From: Pontiellaceae bacterium B1224
GTDB lineage: Bacteria > Verrucomicrobiota > Kiritimatiellia > Kiritimatiellales > Pontiellaceae
NCBI GenBank assembly: GCA_029432815.1
Contig: JAROBA010000037.1
Coordinates: 1 to 51,819, forward strand
Length of the DNA: 51,819 bases
Reading direction: 5' to 3'
The notes beneath the pieces were generated by a model. That model worked only from the letters and a program-made list of their open reading frames with translations. It ran no database searches and was not told where the DNA came from. The position numbers and the translations under genes were made by a program. Shown here piece by piece: positions 33,998 to 43,011 of this stretch. Position 1 is the stretch's first letter. Each line of letters starts with the position of its first letter.

Positions 33998-36007
33998 TTA
34001 AAACTTCACTCGCATGCCGACCCGGAAACTCCGCCCGGAACCGGGATAAAAACCGCCGCTGTAGGCAGAAGTTGCATAGGTTTCGTCCAGCAGGTTTTGC
34101 ATAGAAACGATGATCTGAACATTTTTATTGATCATCATATCCGCCTGAAATCCAAGCAGTCCATAGGCATCCATTTTCCGCCAGACATTGTCAAAATCAT
34201 TGCCCTGATACTGCTCCGACACATAACTCCAAACCATTCCCAGCCGAAGCAGTTCAACCGGAGCCACCCAAACCTTGAAATTTCCATGCGCCCAGGGAAC
34301 CAGGGGAACTGTGTTTCCTTTGTAAGCCCCATCAGCAAACTCCGCCTGAACAAAATTCCAAACAGTTCCTGCGCCATACCAGCCGCGGTCCCATTGGAGC
34401 ATCGTTTCAAGTCCCAGCCGCTGCGTTTCACCCAAATTATAATTCAGCTTCTGAACATCGTCATAGGTAATTTCATTTTCCAGCATCAGATAAAAAGCGG
34501 TCAGCGAAGCATTCCAGTTTTTATGAGAATATTTTGCCCCGATCTCAAAGTTATTCCCCTGTTCCGGATCCAGATTTTCATTCAGCGGATCACTCAGAGG
34601 ATACCCCTGATACGCTGCGGCTTCATCCAGCGTCGGGTAGCGATACACCCGGTCGTAACCGGCAAAAACATTAAGGGGTTCCGAAAGCTGCCGGGCAATC
34701 GACAGTTCAGCCGCCCAGCCATACTTTTCCACCAGGCCGTCAAAAGAGGCATCCGGATCAATGTCCGGCGGTTGTTTATAGTCCGGATTCGGGAAGGACC
34801 CGATGAACGGCGGCAGCTGAGAAGCTTCATATTCCGTATACAGATTATCGGTCCCGGCATATTCGAACCGCGCCCCGCCGTTCAGAATCGTTTTATCAGA
34901 GAAGGCGTGTTGCGCAAAGAGATACGGGGCGGCCGTGATCCGGTTCAGCTCGGCCCAGGATTCAACGATCGTTCTGGCTTCATCATAATAGTTGTCCACA
35001 TCGAGCTGATCATAGAAGAAATCAAAGCCAGCCATGAAGAACCGGGATTCAGAACCGTAGCGCACCCGCGGTGCAAAGGAGAATCCAAGCTGATCGTTTT
35101 GTGCATATTGACCGCTGATGCTCGACTCCAGCCCCCGCATGTTTATGCCGGATAAAAACCGAGCGGCTCCCCACTCCCGCTCGGTCTCATAGAGCAGCGT
35201 GGCCAGACCGGCCGTACTATCTGATAACTGATCCCCGGGATTGCTGGATTGCGTCGGATCTTCCTGCATTTGGTCATACGAAATCGCGCCGGGAAACTGA
35301 TCCGAAGAATCACTGCCGGAAAGCCGGAAAGTGAGCACATCCGTATCGTTTAGAAACCATCCCGCACTCGTGTTGAAAGAGAGCGCACTGGATGATGAAT
35401 TCATTCGATACCCGTCATAGTCGGTGCCGCTGATTCCCAACGAAAAGTCAACATCGCCCAATGCATCCCCATAATTCAGCGACCCGTTCAAATATCCGAA
35501 ACTGCCGATGGCCCCCTCGAGTTGAAGGCCGGAATCGCCACCGCGCGTGGTGGTAATCTTCACCACGCCCGAAAGCGCATGGTTTCCGTAAAGGACATTC
35601 TGCCCGCCGCGAATCACTTCGATTTTATCAATGCTGCCCACAGGCAGACTCTGCCAGGCGATGGCCCCCATATCCGGACGATTCACCTTATGCCCATCCA
35701 CCAGCACCAGCACACGAACCTGGCTGTTTTCGCCGAACCCGCGCATCGACAACTGCCCGTCCGATGCATTGCCCCCCTGCCCGCGGACCAGCACGTTCGC
35801 TTCCGATTCCAAAAGTTCCGGGACCGATACAGCCCCCGATGATTCAATCGCGGCCCGATCAATCACCGTTACATCGGCAGCAATATCGACCTGCATGAGA
35901 TCCAGATTATCCAGCCGTGGCGCCGAAACAATGATGGCGCTGTTGCTTCCTGCAAACGCAGAAAGCACCCCCATCAAACATCCGGCCGTCCACCACTGAA
36001 TCCGCAT
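33998..36007 (-). CDS. btuB: TonB-dependent receptor, BtuB-like
   Basis: This outer-membrane receptor of 669 residues has a signal peptide (residues 1-19), then a plug domain: DVTVIDRAAIESSGAVSVPELLESEANVLVRGQ, MRGFGENSQVRVLVLVDGHKVNRPDMG, IDKIEVIRGGQNVLYGNHALSGVVKI. The beta-barrel follows, ending GRSFRVGMRVKF with a C-terminal Phe. AAGGAG lies before the ATG at 36007. The cobalamin riboswitch upstream of the operon identifies the substrate as a cobamide. No TonB box was confirmed, and TonB/ExbBD and the BtuCDF transporter are not in the window. Confidence 0.9.
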   Translation of the reverse strand: MRIQWWTAGCLMGVLSAFAGSNSAIIVSAPRLDNLDLMQVDIAADVTVIDRAAIESSGAVSVPELLESEANVLVRGQGGNASDGQLSMRGFGENSQVRVLVLVDGHKVNRPDMGAIAWQSLPVGSIDKIEVIRGGQNVLYGNHALSGVVKITTTRGGDSGLQLEGAIGSFGYLNGSLNYGDALGDVDFSLGISGTDYDGYRMNSSSSALSFNTSAGWFLNDTDVLTFRLSGSDSSDQFPGAISYDQMQEDPTQSSNPGDQLSDSTAGLATLLYETEREWGAARFLSGINMRGLESSISGQYAQNDQLGFSFAPRVRYGSESRFFMAGFDFFYDQLDVDNYYDEARTIVESWAELNRITAAPYLFAQHAFSDKTILNGGARFEYAGTDNLYTEYEASQLPPFIGSFPNPDYKQPPDIDPDASFDGLVEKYGWAAELSIARQLSEPLNVFAGYDRVYRYPTLDEAAAYQGYPLSDPLNENLDPEQGNNFEIGAKYSHKNWNASLTAFYLMLENEITYDDVQKLNYNLGETQRLGLETMLQWDRGWYGAGTVWNFVQAEFADGAYKGNTVPLVPWAHGNFKVWVAPVELLRLGMVWSYVSEQYQGNDFDNVWRKMDAYGLLGFQADMMINKNVQIIVSMQNLLDETYATSAYSGGFYPGSGRSFRVGMRVKF

Positions 36008-36019
36008 CGAACCGGCTCC

Positions 36020-36799
36020 TTACCCTCGGAAAAAATAGCTGCGCCGACGGCGGAACCACAACACTCCGGCAAAACCACCCGCCGCAAGAATCGCCGTTGA
36101 CGGCTCGGGAACGGCAGCCACGGTCAGCTCATCCATCGCAAAATAGGTCGGTTTATAGGCCGCAGTTGACGAAAAATTAAATTCCAGCGATTTCACCGTT
36201 GAACCCAGCGATTCCAGTTCAACATAGGTCCACTCATCAACAATCTTACCCGTTTCTCCTGTGTAATCGGCCAGGTCCAGGGTTTGAGTCCCCAGTAAAT
36301 TATCACTGCTGTCATACGCATGCACGGACAGCGTAAAAACATCATTACTGGCCGTATTGAATGCGCGGCTGAAGCCATCGCCGTCCCTGATCGACAGAGC
36401 TCCATAGGTTGTATTGTTCGCATAAAAACCGCGGACCGTGGTCGCAACCGGAAGTATGACTGACCGGCTCGCGGTGTAGGGCTGATAGAAAACCCCATAC
36501 GAACCGTTTCCGCTTACATCCGTACCGGAACCGTCAGCATATACTGCATACTGATTCCCATATCCCGGCGTGGTCGTATCATCCACACTGGAATAAACCA
36601 TCCCGTCCCAGGATGTAGAGCCGCCGCCCCAGTCGGTGAAAGAATGAGTAAACGTGATTCCCGATTGCTCCCAGTTCACCTGAGGCACCACATAGGTGTT
36701 ATTGCCGCTTGTACTCAATCCATCAAAATCGACCGTGACATCAGCCATTGTCGTCGCAGCAACGGCCGCACAGCCGGTAATCATCCATAGTTTCTTCAT
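36020..36799 (-). CDS. DUF4465 PEP-CTERM protein, BtuH-like
   Basis: The 259-residue exported protein has a signal peptide (residues 1-19). The core reads TVDFDGLSTSGNN, WEQSGITFTHSFTDWGGGSTSWDGMVYSSVDDTTTPGYGNQYAVYADGSG, then ADYTGE, WTYVELESLG and KSLEFNFSST. This is the DUF4465 pattern; from memory the family includes the Bacteroides surface proteins BtuH that bind B12. In place of a lipobox it ends with a PEP-CTERM anchor (VPEPSTAILAAGGFAGVLWFRRRRSYFFRG). AAGGAAA precedes the ATG. First gene behind the riboswitch, so a role in capturing cobamides is likely. Confidence 0.83.
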   Translation of the reverse strand: MKKLWMITGCAAVAATTMADVTVDFDGLSTSGNNTYVVPQVNWEQSGITFTHSFTDWGGGSTSWDGMVYSSVDDTTTPGYGNQYAVYADGSGTDVSGNGSYGVFYQPYTASRSVILPVATTVRGFYANNTTYGALSIRDGDGFSRAFNTASNDVFTLSVHAYDSSDNLLGTQTLDLADYTGETGKIVDEWTYVELESLGSTVKSLEFNFSSTAAYKPTYFAMDELTVAAVPEPSTAILAAGGFAGVLWFRRRRSYFFRG

Positions 36800-36865
36800 T
36801 ATTTTTCCTTTTGCCCGTAAATCGCAGGCGGTTCATTTATTTAATAGTCCCCCTCTCGCAGGCAC

Positions 36866-36894
36866 AAAAAAACGCCCGGAAAGCCGCCGGACGT
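36866..36894 (-). terminator. Riboswitch-controlled terminator
   Basis: On the minus strand ACGTCCGG pairs with CCGGGCGT (one G-U), followed by a run of T. It stands between the cobalamin aptamer and the DUF4465 gene, so ligand binding can end transcription of the operon. Confidence 0.85.
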
Positions 36895-36929
36895 TGATCC
36901 TTTGGGCCTCCTTGATTGCGAAAGAGTCC

Positions 36930-37100
36930 AACATTTCGAAGAGCTGAAAGTTCTGGCTTGGGGCGAGCCCCTTACAGTTGCGCTACAGCGCCGGATTTTC
37001 ACCGGACTTCCATCAGGTTCTTCAGAAGCACGCAAACTAAGCGGCCCGACCGTTCGAGTCAAAGACAATCGCCCCGATTTCCCGTGAAGGGCCGGAAACC
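36930..37100 (-). promoter_or_regulatory. Cobalamin (B12) riboswitch
   Basis: The minus strand has the B12-box and neighbours: GGAAGTCCGGTGAAAATCC, CGCTGTAGCGCAACTGTAAG and AAGCCAGAAC (plus-strand 37011 down to 36950). These match the conserved core of cobalamin riboswitches. The 5' limit is approximate. With the terminator at 36866-36894 it should repress the three genes below when adenosyl- or methylcobalamin is plentiful. Confidence 0.9.
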
Positions 37101-37145
37101 GGCAGGATGGTCCTGCTTTTTAACGTTAGGAGAGCGAAAACAACT

Positions 37146-37234
37146 GAAATACCATTTTCACCACCCGCTTCGCTGGAGTCGCGGAGACACCGAGTTTTCT
37201 ATTGCTCCCTATCTCTGTGCCTCCGTGGTGAAGA
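37146..37234. repeat. Long inverted repeat, TTCACCAC type
   Basis: TTTTCACCAC and GCGGAGACACCGAG on the left are mirrored by CTCTGTGCCTCCGTGGTGAA and GAAAA on the right. It belongs to a word family that I recall as dispersed in PVC and delta-proteobacterial genomes. The 37101-37773 gap contains no gene I can support. Confidence 0.75.
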
Positions 37235-37287
37235 AAATGGATGCATCAAAGCGGTATACCAAACATACCACCACTCAGGAAACAAAG

Positions 37288-37392
37288 ATGGGAAACCGCG
37301 AATGAACGCAAATGGACACGAATATCCAATGGATGTAGCCGTTTAGCTGGCGGGAGATTTGATCTAATGCCCTCCAGCACTAAATCAAAACA
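37288..37392. repeat. Dispersed repeat, copy 1 of 2
   Basis: GGGAAACCGCGAATGAACGC, ACACGAATATCCAATGGATG and CTAATGCCCTCCAGCACTAA occur here in order. They are matched in the same order, with substitutions, at 44258-44345. Confidence 0.6.
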
Positions 37393-37773
37393 CTCCCCTG
37401 CGCGGTAATGGGTCAACATTTACGACCCGTTCATGATTAGCGGTTATTGGTATCCATTAGTGGTTTTATTTTTCCCATTGAGCCCCTCTCTATCCAAATT
37501 CCTTCATGGTGAACCGAGCCTTTGGCTCTATTTCTTTTAGAAATTATGCTTCGCGGCGGCGGATTTATTCGCACAGCGGGCTGGGAGATAGGGCAGGTAA
37601 AAAATTTGGGGTCGATAATAAATAGAAAGCACGTTGAATATTTTTTACCCATCATTTTTTACCTTAGAAAAAATAGTACGGCTTTGCCGAGTTGAGTGAA
37701 TAGAGTCCCATTTTCCCCAAACAAGCCATGCTTCGGGTTGCGGTTTCTGCCCGAATTAGGACATAGTCCCGGC

Positions 37774-38349
37774 ATGCAACCCTTCAACAACATCTATTAT
37801 GCGTTCCGGCACGGGCAGAGCCGCGCAAACACGGAAGGCATCATTATCAGCGATCCAACCATTGGAACCGTTGATTACGGCCTGACCGAAGTCGGCCGGC
37901 AACAGGTGTTCGACAGCCTGTCGAAGGCCGATGCTTTTGATGCAAATACCCTGCTCTATTCTTCCGACTTCCTGCGTACCCGCGAGACCGCCGCCATCAT
38001 CTCAGAAACATTAGGTATTGAGACCGTGCTGGATGAACGGCTGCGCGAGCGCTTTTTCGGCGACTGGGACGGCAAGCCCCATGCAAATTATTCCAAAGCC
38101 TGGAAAAACGACCTCTTCGATCCGACGCAGGAATTTCATGGAGCGGAGAGCTCCAGCTCTGTTCAAAAACGAATGTGGTCAGTTATCCAATCTATGGAAA
38201 AACTCCACCACGGAAAAACCATCGTGCTGGTTTCGCACGGCGATCCGCTGATGCTGCTGCAAACCGCCTTTAATAACCTCGGCCCCGAACGCCACCGCAG
38301 CCTGCCTTATATCGAAACCGCTGCCTGGCGAAAACTCAACCCGCTTTAA
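37774..38349 (+). CDS. Histidine phosphatase superfamily protein
   Basis: The 191-residue protein has the RHG motif (YAFRHGQSRAN) with the catalytic His near residue 13, a GLTEVGRQQV helix, the SDFLRTRETA segment, ERLRERFFGDWDGK, and the second catalytic His in VLVSHGDPLMLL. It is a cofactor-independent phosphoglycerate mutase-like enzyme; the substrate could be a phosphosugar, a nucleotide or a phosphohistidine and cannot be told. ATG at 37774 is placed before the domain. Palindromes near 37853 (PTIG) and 38184 (IQSME, weak). Confidence 0.88.
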   Translation: MQPFNNIYYAFRHGQSRANTEGIIISDPTIGTVDYGLTEVGRQQVFDSLSKADAFDANTLLYSSDFLRTRETAAIISETLGIETVLDERLRERFFGDWDGKPHANYSKAWKNDLFDPTQEFHGAESSSSVQKRMWSVIQSMEKLHHGKTIVLVSHGDPLMLLQTAFNNLGPERHRSLPYIETAAWRKLNPL

Positions 38350-38365
38350 CTACGTGGGTATATGA

Positions 38366-38428
38366 CCGCGAAGACGCAAAGGCGCGAAGAAAAAGGAACC
38401 TTTACTTCTTAGCGTCTTTGCGGTCAAT
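38366..38428. repeat. Inverted repeat ACCGCAAAGACGC type
   Basis: ACCGCGAAGACGCAAAGGCGCGAAG is mirrored by CTTCTTAGCGTCTTTGCGGTC. It directly follows the phosphatase gene and has a short T-poor loop. Confidence 0.75.
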
Positions 38429-38590
38429 AAACGCGGCAGGGCGGACAACTTTTTGCCAAAAATCTAAATTCCACCATCGGACCCCTTATAAACAAATAAT
38501 CTTTTTTGCACTTTCGCGCGAAATGCGGGACGGGTCAGATCTACTTCTTCGATGAATCATTTTACTGTGCGTCGCATGAATGGAGAAAAG

Positions 38591-39652
38591 ATGAAAAGGA
38601 AACCGATGGGAAACCGAATGCTTTTAACCTGCGCGGCCCTCTGCCTCGCGACCTCGTTTTCGGCCAACGCCGGAACATGGGGAGATTTGACCTATGAAAT
38701 CTTAAACAACCAAATTATGATCACCGCCTGCGACACCGCGGCTACCGGCGAGATGGTGATACCGAGTACGATAGAAGGATTCCCCGTCGCAGCCATCGGT
38801 TATGCCGCCTTCCTTAGCTGCGGGAGCCTGACGAACGCGACGCTTGGCGAAAGCGTCACCACCATCGGCGCAAACGCTTTTCTTTTTTGCAACAGTCTGG
38901 AGACCGTGACGATTCCTGACAGCGTCACGGACATCGGAGGCGGGGCCTACCAGGGGTGCACCAGTTTAACCACCCTCACGCTTGGCGAAAGCGTCTCCTC
39001 CATGGGCGGAGGGGCCTTCGCCGAATGTCCTGGCCTAACGCGCGTAACCATTCCCGACAGCGTCACGCACATCGGAAGCCTAGCCTTCTTCTCCTGCTCC
39101 GGCCTAGACGCTGCCCTCTTTGAAGGGGGCGCTCCTGAAACATTTGGAGCGATTGTCTTTGACGACACGGCTGCGGATTTCACGGTTCAGTTTTATGAAG
39201 GCGCCAGCGGCTTCACCACGCCGACCTGGCAAGGCTATCCCTGCGAAATGCTTCCAAGCTTTGGAACCTGGGCCATGGCGTTCCCTGAAGGACAACGTGA
39301 TCCCTCCGACGCACCGGACGGCGATGGCATTCCCAACCTGATGAAATACGCGGCTGGACTGACACCGGGGACTCCGCACGCCTCGGCTGACTTGTTTACC
39401 TGTTCGGCGGAGGAAACACCGAGCAACTCCGTCTTTACCGTAACCTACTACCAAGACCACGGGGCCTTCGGCGTATCGCTCTATCCCATCGCCGCCAGCA
39501 CCCTTACCAACAACAACAACGCATGGTCGGCGGACGGGATCACAACCATGGACACCGGAACCAACGATGTTAACGGGCGAAATATTTGGAAGGCGACTCT
39601 GGCGACCGAAGCCGAGAGCGGCTACCTCCGGCTAACGGCCGAGGCCGATTAG
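38591..39652 (+). CDS. Exported leucine-rich-repeat protein (BspA/LRR_5 type)
   Basis: The 353-residue protein has a signal peptide (residues 1-25), then about five LRR_5 units: FPVAAIGYAAFLSCGSLTNATLGESVTTIG, and repeats with IGxxAFxxCxxLxxVTIPDSVTxIG. The C-terminal part (DAPDGDGIPNLMKYAAGL) is a domain recurrent in secreted proteins of this phylum group. GGAG precedes the ATG at 38591. The palindrome at 39252 codes PSFG. Likely surface-exposed or secreted; ligand unknown. Confidence 0.86.
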   Translation: MKRKPMGNRMLLTCAALCLATSFSANAGTWGDLTYEILNNQIMITACDTAATGEMVIPSTIEGFPVAAIGYAAFLSCGSLTNATLGESVTTIGANAFLFCNSLETVTIPDSVTDIGGGAYQGCTSLTTLTLGESVSSMGGGAFAECPGLTRVTIPDSVTHIGSLAFFSCSGLDAALFEGGAPETFGAIVFDDTAADFTVQFYEGASGFTTPTWQGYPCEMLPSFGTWAMAFPEGQRDPSDAPDGDGIPNLMKYAAGLTPGTPHASADLFTCSAEETPSNSVFTVTYYQDHGAFGVSLYPIAASTLTNNNNAWSADGITTMDTGTNDVNGRNIWKATLATEAESGYLRLTAEAD

Positions 39653-39715
39653 CCAGTAGCCAGATATCATTCTCAAAATATTATCGGCATAAACTCACCT
39701 GCTACTGCAGAACAT

Positions 39716-39783
39716 TTAAACACAAAGACACCAAGTACACTAAAACTGAAGAATAGACTACTTGGTGTTCTTCGTGCCTTCGT
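39716..39783. repeat. Inverted repeat CACCAAGTAC type
   Basis: AACACAAAGACACCAAGTAC is mirrored by TACTTGGTGTTCTTCGTGCC and TTCGTGTTT. The same word class as the repeats at 37146 and 38366. Confidence 0.75.
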
Positions 39784-39844
39784 GTTTGAACATATACAGC
39801 TCGACCTGACATGGCAGTATAGCGTTCTCGGAGCCAGGCATAAT

Positions 39845-39859
39845 TTCCAAGGATTGGAA
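39845..39859. repeat. Iterated palindrome, intergenic
   Basis: Exact TTCCAAGGATTGGAA in the 39653-40060 gap. A further hairpin, AAGCGAC/GTCGCTT, lies near 39909-39928. Confidence 0.8.
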
Positions 39860-40060
39860 ACAAGGTTAAGATTCATGTCCTGATTGCCGCGGAATCGGCA
39901 ACGTAGAAGCGACGCCTCCGTCGCTTTTCTGATGTTCAGCACTTTGCTAACGGAATGCGACGAGGGCAGATTGCTGTCTGCTGGCGCAATCACATCTACG
40001 CTCTATTCCTCTACCCCGTTCTACTTACAAACCGAGTGCGTCCAAATGAACCGATCTGCT

Positions 40061-41272
40061 CTATTGCGCCAAGGTGCCGATCTCTTCGGCGAGGTCGACG
40101 GCAATCTGCTCTTTGTTGCAAAGCGAGCGGGTCGTCTGCAGCGAGACATCGAGAATGCGTTCCCGTACCAGAAGCAGATCGCGCAGCTCTTCAAGCCGAC
40201 CGGTATCCATGGTTTTAAGATCCGCATCCAGTTTCAGAAGCAAGGGTTTGATCCGTTCCGAACGTTCGGAAGCCTGCGTATAGTATGCATCCGCCGAGTT
40301 TAACAGCACCCGGAGGCGGTCGGCAATCAGACGGCGCTGCAGGTCCATCACCGACAACGAGAGGGCCTGCTGCTGTTGATAGACCGCGATGTCCGGATTG
40401 CGCGTTCCCCACGGCAAAACAAATGAGGCAGAAAGGCCAAACGACGTTTCACCGTTGTCGTAGTCCACTTCAACATCGGGTTGTATATATTTCAGGCGGA
40501 ACCCATCTTCGGAACGGGCTACGGCTTCAGCGGCAGAGGTTGAACGGGCCTGAGCGCTGTAGAGCTGATAGTCGGACCGATTTTGCAGGGCCTGCTGAAA
40601 CAGCAGTTCAAAATCCGTTTTTTGCGGCATGGGAATCAGCGCCGTCTTGGCCATGTCCTCAAGATTGGCCGTGGGGCCCACCAGCAAATGAAGCTCCTGC
40701 CGGATTTCCAGCAGATCGCTGCTCACTTTTTCCTGGCTGTTCACCAGATCCAGATAGACGCTGTAGAGTTTGGCACGGTCCGTTACGGACAGCTGATTAA
40801 GCTCCACCTCAAGGTTTGCTTTTTCCAGATAGGGTTCCAGTGCATTCAATTCATTCTGATAAATTTCAAGCTGACTGTTGAGCATACGATATTCACAGAA
40901 GCCCCGATAGACATCCATCAGGTCCAGCCATTCCAGCGCGGAAACCCGAAGCTGCTCCTCTTGAGCAACCAGAGCCAACTGTTCGCGCAGCTTGGATTTA
41001 TTCCAACTGGACGGCAGGTAGATGCGGAGCGCCGCTCCCACTTCACTGTCGGTGACGCGTGGGCGCAGTTCCAACCCATATTCCGAACGGCTTTGCGCAG
41101 ATGCACGTGCCTGCTCGACCGCAATGGAGTCCTCAATCAGCACCCCTTCGGACCGGCCTTTAACGGCGGCGCTCAAATCGCCTTTCCGCATGAGCTCATC
41201 TAAATCTTCGGACGCAAGGGCGCCCGCAGCAAACACCATCGGAAACAATACGACTTTCCAACAGCCACGCAT
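40061..41272 (-). CDS. TolC-family outer-membrane channel of the VTC operon
   Basis: The 403-residue protein has a signal peptide (residues 1-20) and long helical segments typical of outer-membrane efflux proteins: SIAVEQARASAQSRSEYGLELRPRV at the start, LNALEPYLEKANLEVELNQLSVTDRAKLYSVYLDLVNSQEKV, then the second repeat FQQALQNRSDYQLYSAQARSTSAAEAVARS and SFVLPWGTRNPDIAVYQQQQ. It starts one base into the stop of the HlyD-like gene (TAATG), so the two are coupled. Probable exit channel of a trans-envelope machine. Confidence 0.88.
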   Translation of the reverse strand: MRGCWKVVLFPMVFAAGALASEDLDELMRKGDLSAAVKGRSEGVLIEDSIAVEQARASAQSRSEYGLELRPRVTDSEVGAALRIYLPSSWNKSKLREQLALVAQEEQLRVSALEWLDLMDVYRGFCEYRMLNSQLEIYQNELNALEPYLEKANLEVELNQLSVTDRAKLYSVYLDLVNSQEKVSSDLLEIRQELHLLVGPTANLEDMAKTALIPMPQKTDFELLFQQALQNRSDYQLYSAQARSTSAAEAVARSEDGFRLKYIQPDVEVDYDNGETSFGLSASFVLPWGTRNPDIAVYQQQQALSLSVMDLQRRLIADRLRVLLNSADAYYTQASERSERIKPLLLKLDADLKTMDTGRLEELRDLLLVRERILDVSLQTTRSLCNKEQIAVDLAEEIGTLAQ

Positions 41273-42288
41273 TATCGTTTCCCCATCCATTGATCCAGAA
41301 TTGAAATATCCGGCACGACCACGACCTGTTCACCGGGAACCAGTTCGATGCCCTCATCCAGCTCGATCACGATGCGGCGGCCACGCAGAATCTGGTCGCC
41401 GAATCCCGTAAAGACCGGCAGCTTCCGGATATCGGCAGTAACCGTTTTAACAACCCCGTGATACACTTCGCGGCTGGCGGATGCGATGACGCGGCAGCGT
41501 TCACCTTCGGCGATATCCATGCGCTTTTCCTCCGGCATGAATGCAATAATGCGGGAGGTGGAAACATTGCTGATGCGAATGACCGGATCTCCGGTTTCCA
41601 CCACATCGCCGGGCTGGTGCAGCACTTCAGCCACCACCCCCGCCGTTTGCACCACGAGCCGGCACTGCGCCACCTGCAGCTCTTTAAGCTCATTCGAATT
41701 AAACAACTGTGTTTCCTCTTCCAGAATACTGAGTCGTTCCTCCAGCTGGGCAATGAGCCTGGGGTAGTGAGACAGCACATCTTTGGTGGCTTCAATCTGC
41801 GGTCGAATGTCCTCCACATCCTGTTCGAGGATCAGATTCTTTGCGCGCAGCTCTTCGGTACGCGCCCACTGCCCTTCGAGCGCCCGCAGCTCGGCCGCCG
41901 TTTTGGCCTCTTCCAGCCGTAGATTTTCAACATCGTACCGGATGGATTGCACCTTATCTCTGGTCTTCATGAGCGATGCCTGGTCCATCAGCAGTTCCGT
42001 GGCCAAGGACTGGTTATCCAGCTCGCCGATCAGCTGCCCGGCATATACCGCATCGCCCAGATTCACGTTAAGCGAAATCAGACGTCCGCTTTCCAGCGGC
42101 GAGACATATTCATAGGTGCGTTCGGCCACCCCGTAGAAACGGATACGGTTCATTCCGCCCGGCAGCAAGAGCAGTACAGCAAGGGCCGCACAGATCCAGA
42201 TGATCCAGGGCCAGCCGTTAAACATTTGGCGAATCAGGTGCCGCCGGCGATGACGCAGCGCAGGACGTTTAAAAGTTTTGTCAGTCAT
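41272..42288 (-). CDS. HlyD-type adaptor of the VTC operon
   Basis: This 338-residue membrane-fusion protein has one N-terminal membrane helix (about 27-45) after a very basic cytosolic tail (RHRRRHLIR). It carries the lipoyl half SPLESGRLISLNVNLGDAVYAGQLIGEL, a long coiled-coil (about 95-205), then VQTAGVVAEVLHQPGDVVETGDPVI and a beta-barrel end. It is coupled to the TolC-like gene, and follows DUF4956. There is no ABC, RND or MFS gene in the operon, so its inner-membrane partner would have to be DUF4956 or a separately encoded protein. Confidence 0.9.
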   Translation of the reverse strand: MTDKTFKRPALRHRRRHLIRQMFNGWPWIIWICAALAVLLLLPGGMNRIRFYGVAERTYEYVSPLESGRLISLNVNLGDAVYAGQLIGELDNQSLATELLMDQASLMKTRDKVQSIRYDVENLRLEEAKTAAELRALEGQWARTEELRAKNLILEQDVEDIRPQIEATKDVLSHYPRLIAQLEERLSILEEETQLFNSNELKELQVAQCRLVVQTAGVVAEVLHQPGDVVETGDPVIRISNVSTSRIIAFMPEEKRMDIAEGERCRVIASASREVYHGVVKTVTADIRKLPVFTGFGDQILRGRRIVIELDEGIELVPGEQVVVVPDISILDQWMGKR

Positions 42289-42301
42289 TGGAAACGTCCT
42301 C

Positions 42302-43000
42302 TTAAAGTTCAACCGTTGTACGCTGCATCACCAGATTCACTTCAGAAATGGGGTCGAGCGCTTCGAGTTTTTTCACGAGATCTACCTGATAGGACGGATC
42401 AACCAGACGGACCTGATAGGAATATTCCAGCAGATCGCCCTGCACCGCTTCTCGCATGGCGAGCAGCATATAGGAGGAGCAGCATTCTGCCATGATCGCA
42501 TCAACGTCTCCGCGGGCGCTGTCGTTGTCGGCCTCAACCAGAAAACGCAGCATGGCTTCGTAGCGGCGATGCGTGGCAAACGGAGCCCAGTGCAGCAGTA
42601 CGATTACGGAACTCAGCAGGGCACATCCTGTGATCGCAACGGCAAACATGCCGGCTCCGCAGGCGATCCCCAAACCGAGGGCCGCAAACAGAAACATCAT
42701 ATCGCGCGGATCACGAACCACCGTTCTGAAACGAATCAGCGACAGAGCGCCCAGCACCCCGATGCCGCGTGCCAGACTGTCGCCCATCGACATCATCACC
42801 ATGCACGTGATCATACCGCCGAGAATCAGCGTGTGCACGAACGAGCGTGAATAGGAGAGCGACTGAAACGTCACCTGATAAAGCTTCGCTACTACAGAAC
42901 ACAAAACAAAACTAAGCAACATGGCCGAAATCACATGCTGCAGGCTCATACTCTGCGAACTTCCTGCCGCAGAAATTAAGTCAACCCAACCACCATTCAT
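42302..43000 (-). CDS. DUF4956 membrane protein
   Basis: The 232-residue protein has four or five membrane helices in the first 140 residues and the family signature GALSLIRFRTVVRDPRDMMFLFAALGLGIACG. The C-terminal 100 residues are soluble (FLVEADNDSARGDVDAIMAECC, SYQVRLVDPSYQVDLVKKLEALDPISEVNL). DUF4956 genes often sit beside VTC-domain genes. AGGAG precedes the ATG. The role is not known; a membrane scaffold or conduit for the VTC enzyme's product is a fair guess. Confidence 0.88.
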   Translation of the reverse strand: MNGGWVDLISAAGSSQSMSLQHVISAMLLSFVLCSVVAKLYQVTFQSLSYSRSFVHTLILGGMITCMVMMSMGDSLARGIGVLGALSLIRFRTVVRDPRDMMFLFAALGLGIACGAGMFAVAITGCALLSSVIVLLHWAPFATHRRYEAMLRFLVEADNDSARGDVDAIMAECCSSYMLLAMREAVQGDLLEYSYQVRLVDPSYQVDLVKKLEALDPISEVNLVMQRTTVEL

Positions 43001-43011
43001 ATCTATCTCCT

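Noticed and set aside
36916-37305. Open frames over the cobalamin riboswitch
   Set aside because: Sequence is explained by the conserved aptamer and by repeats; no protein features.
37437-37655. 72-codon minus-strand frame in the gap before the phosphatase
   Set aside because: No ribosome site, no coherent pattern, lies in repeat-rich DNA.
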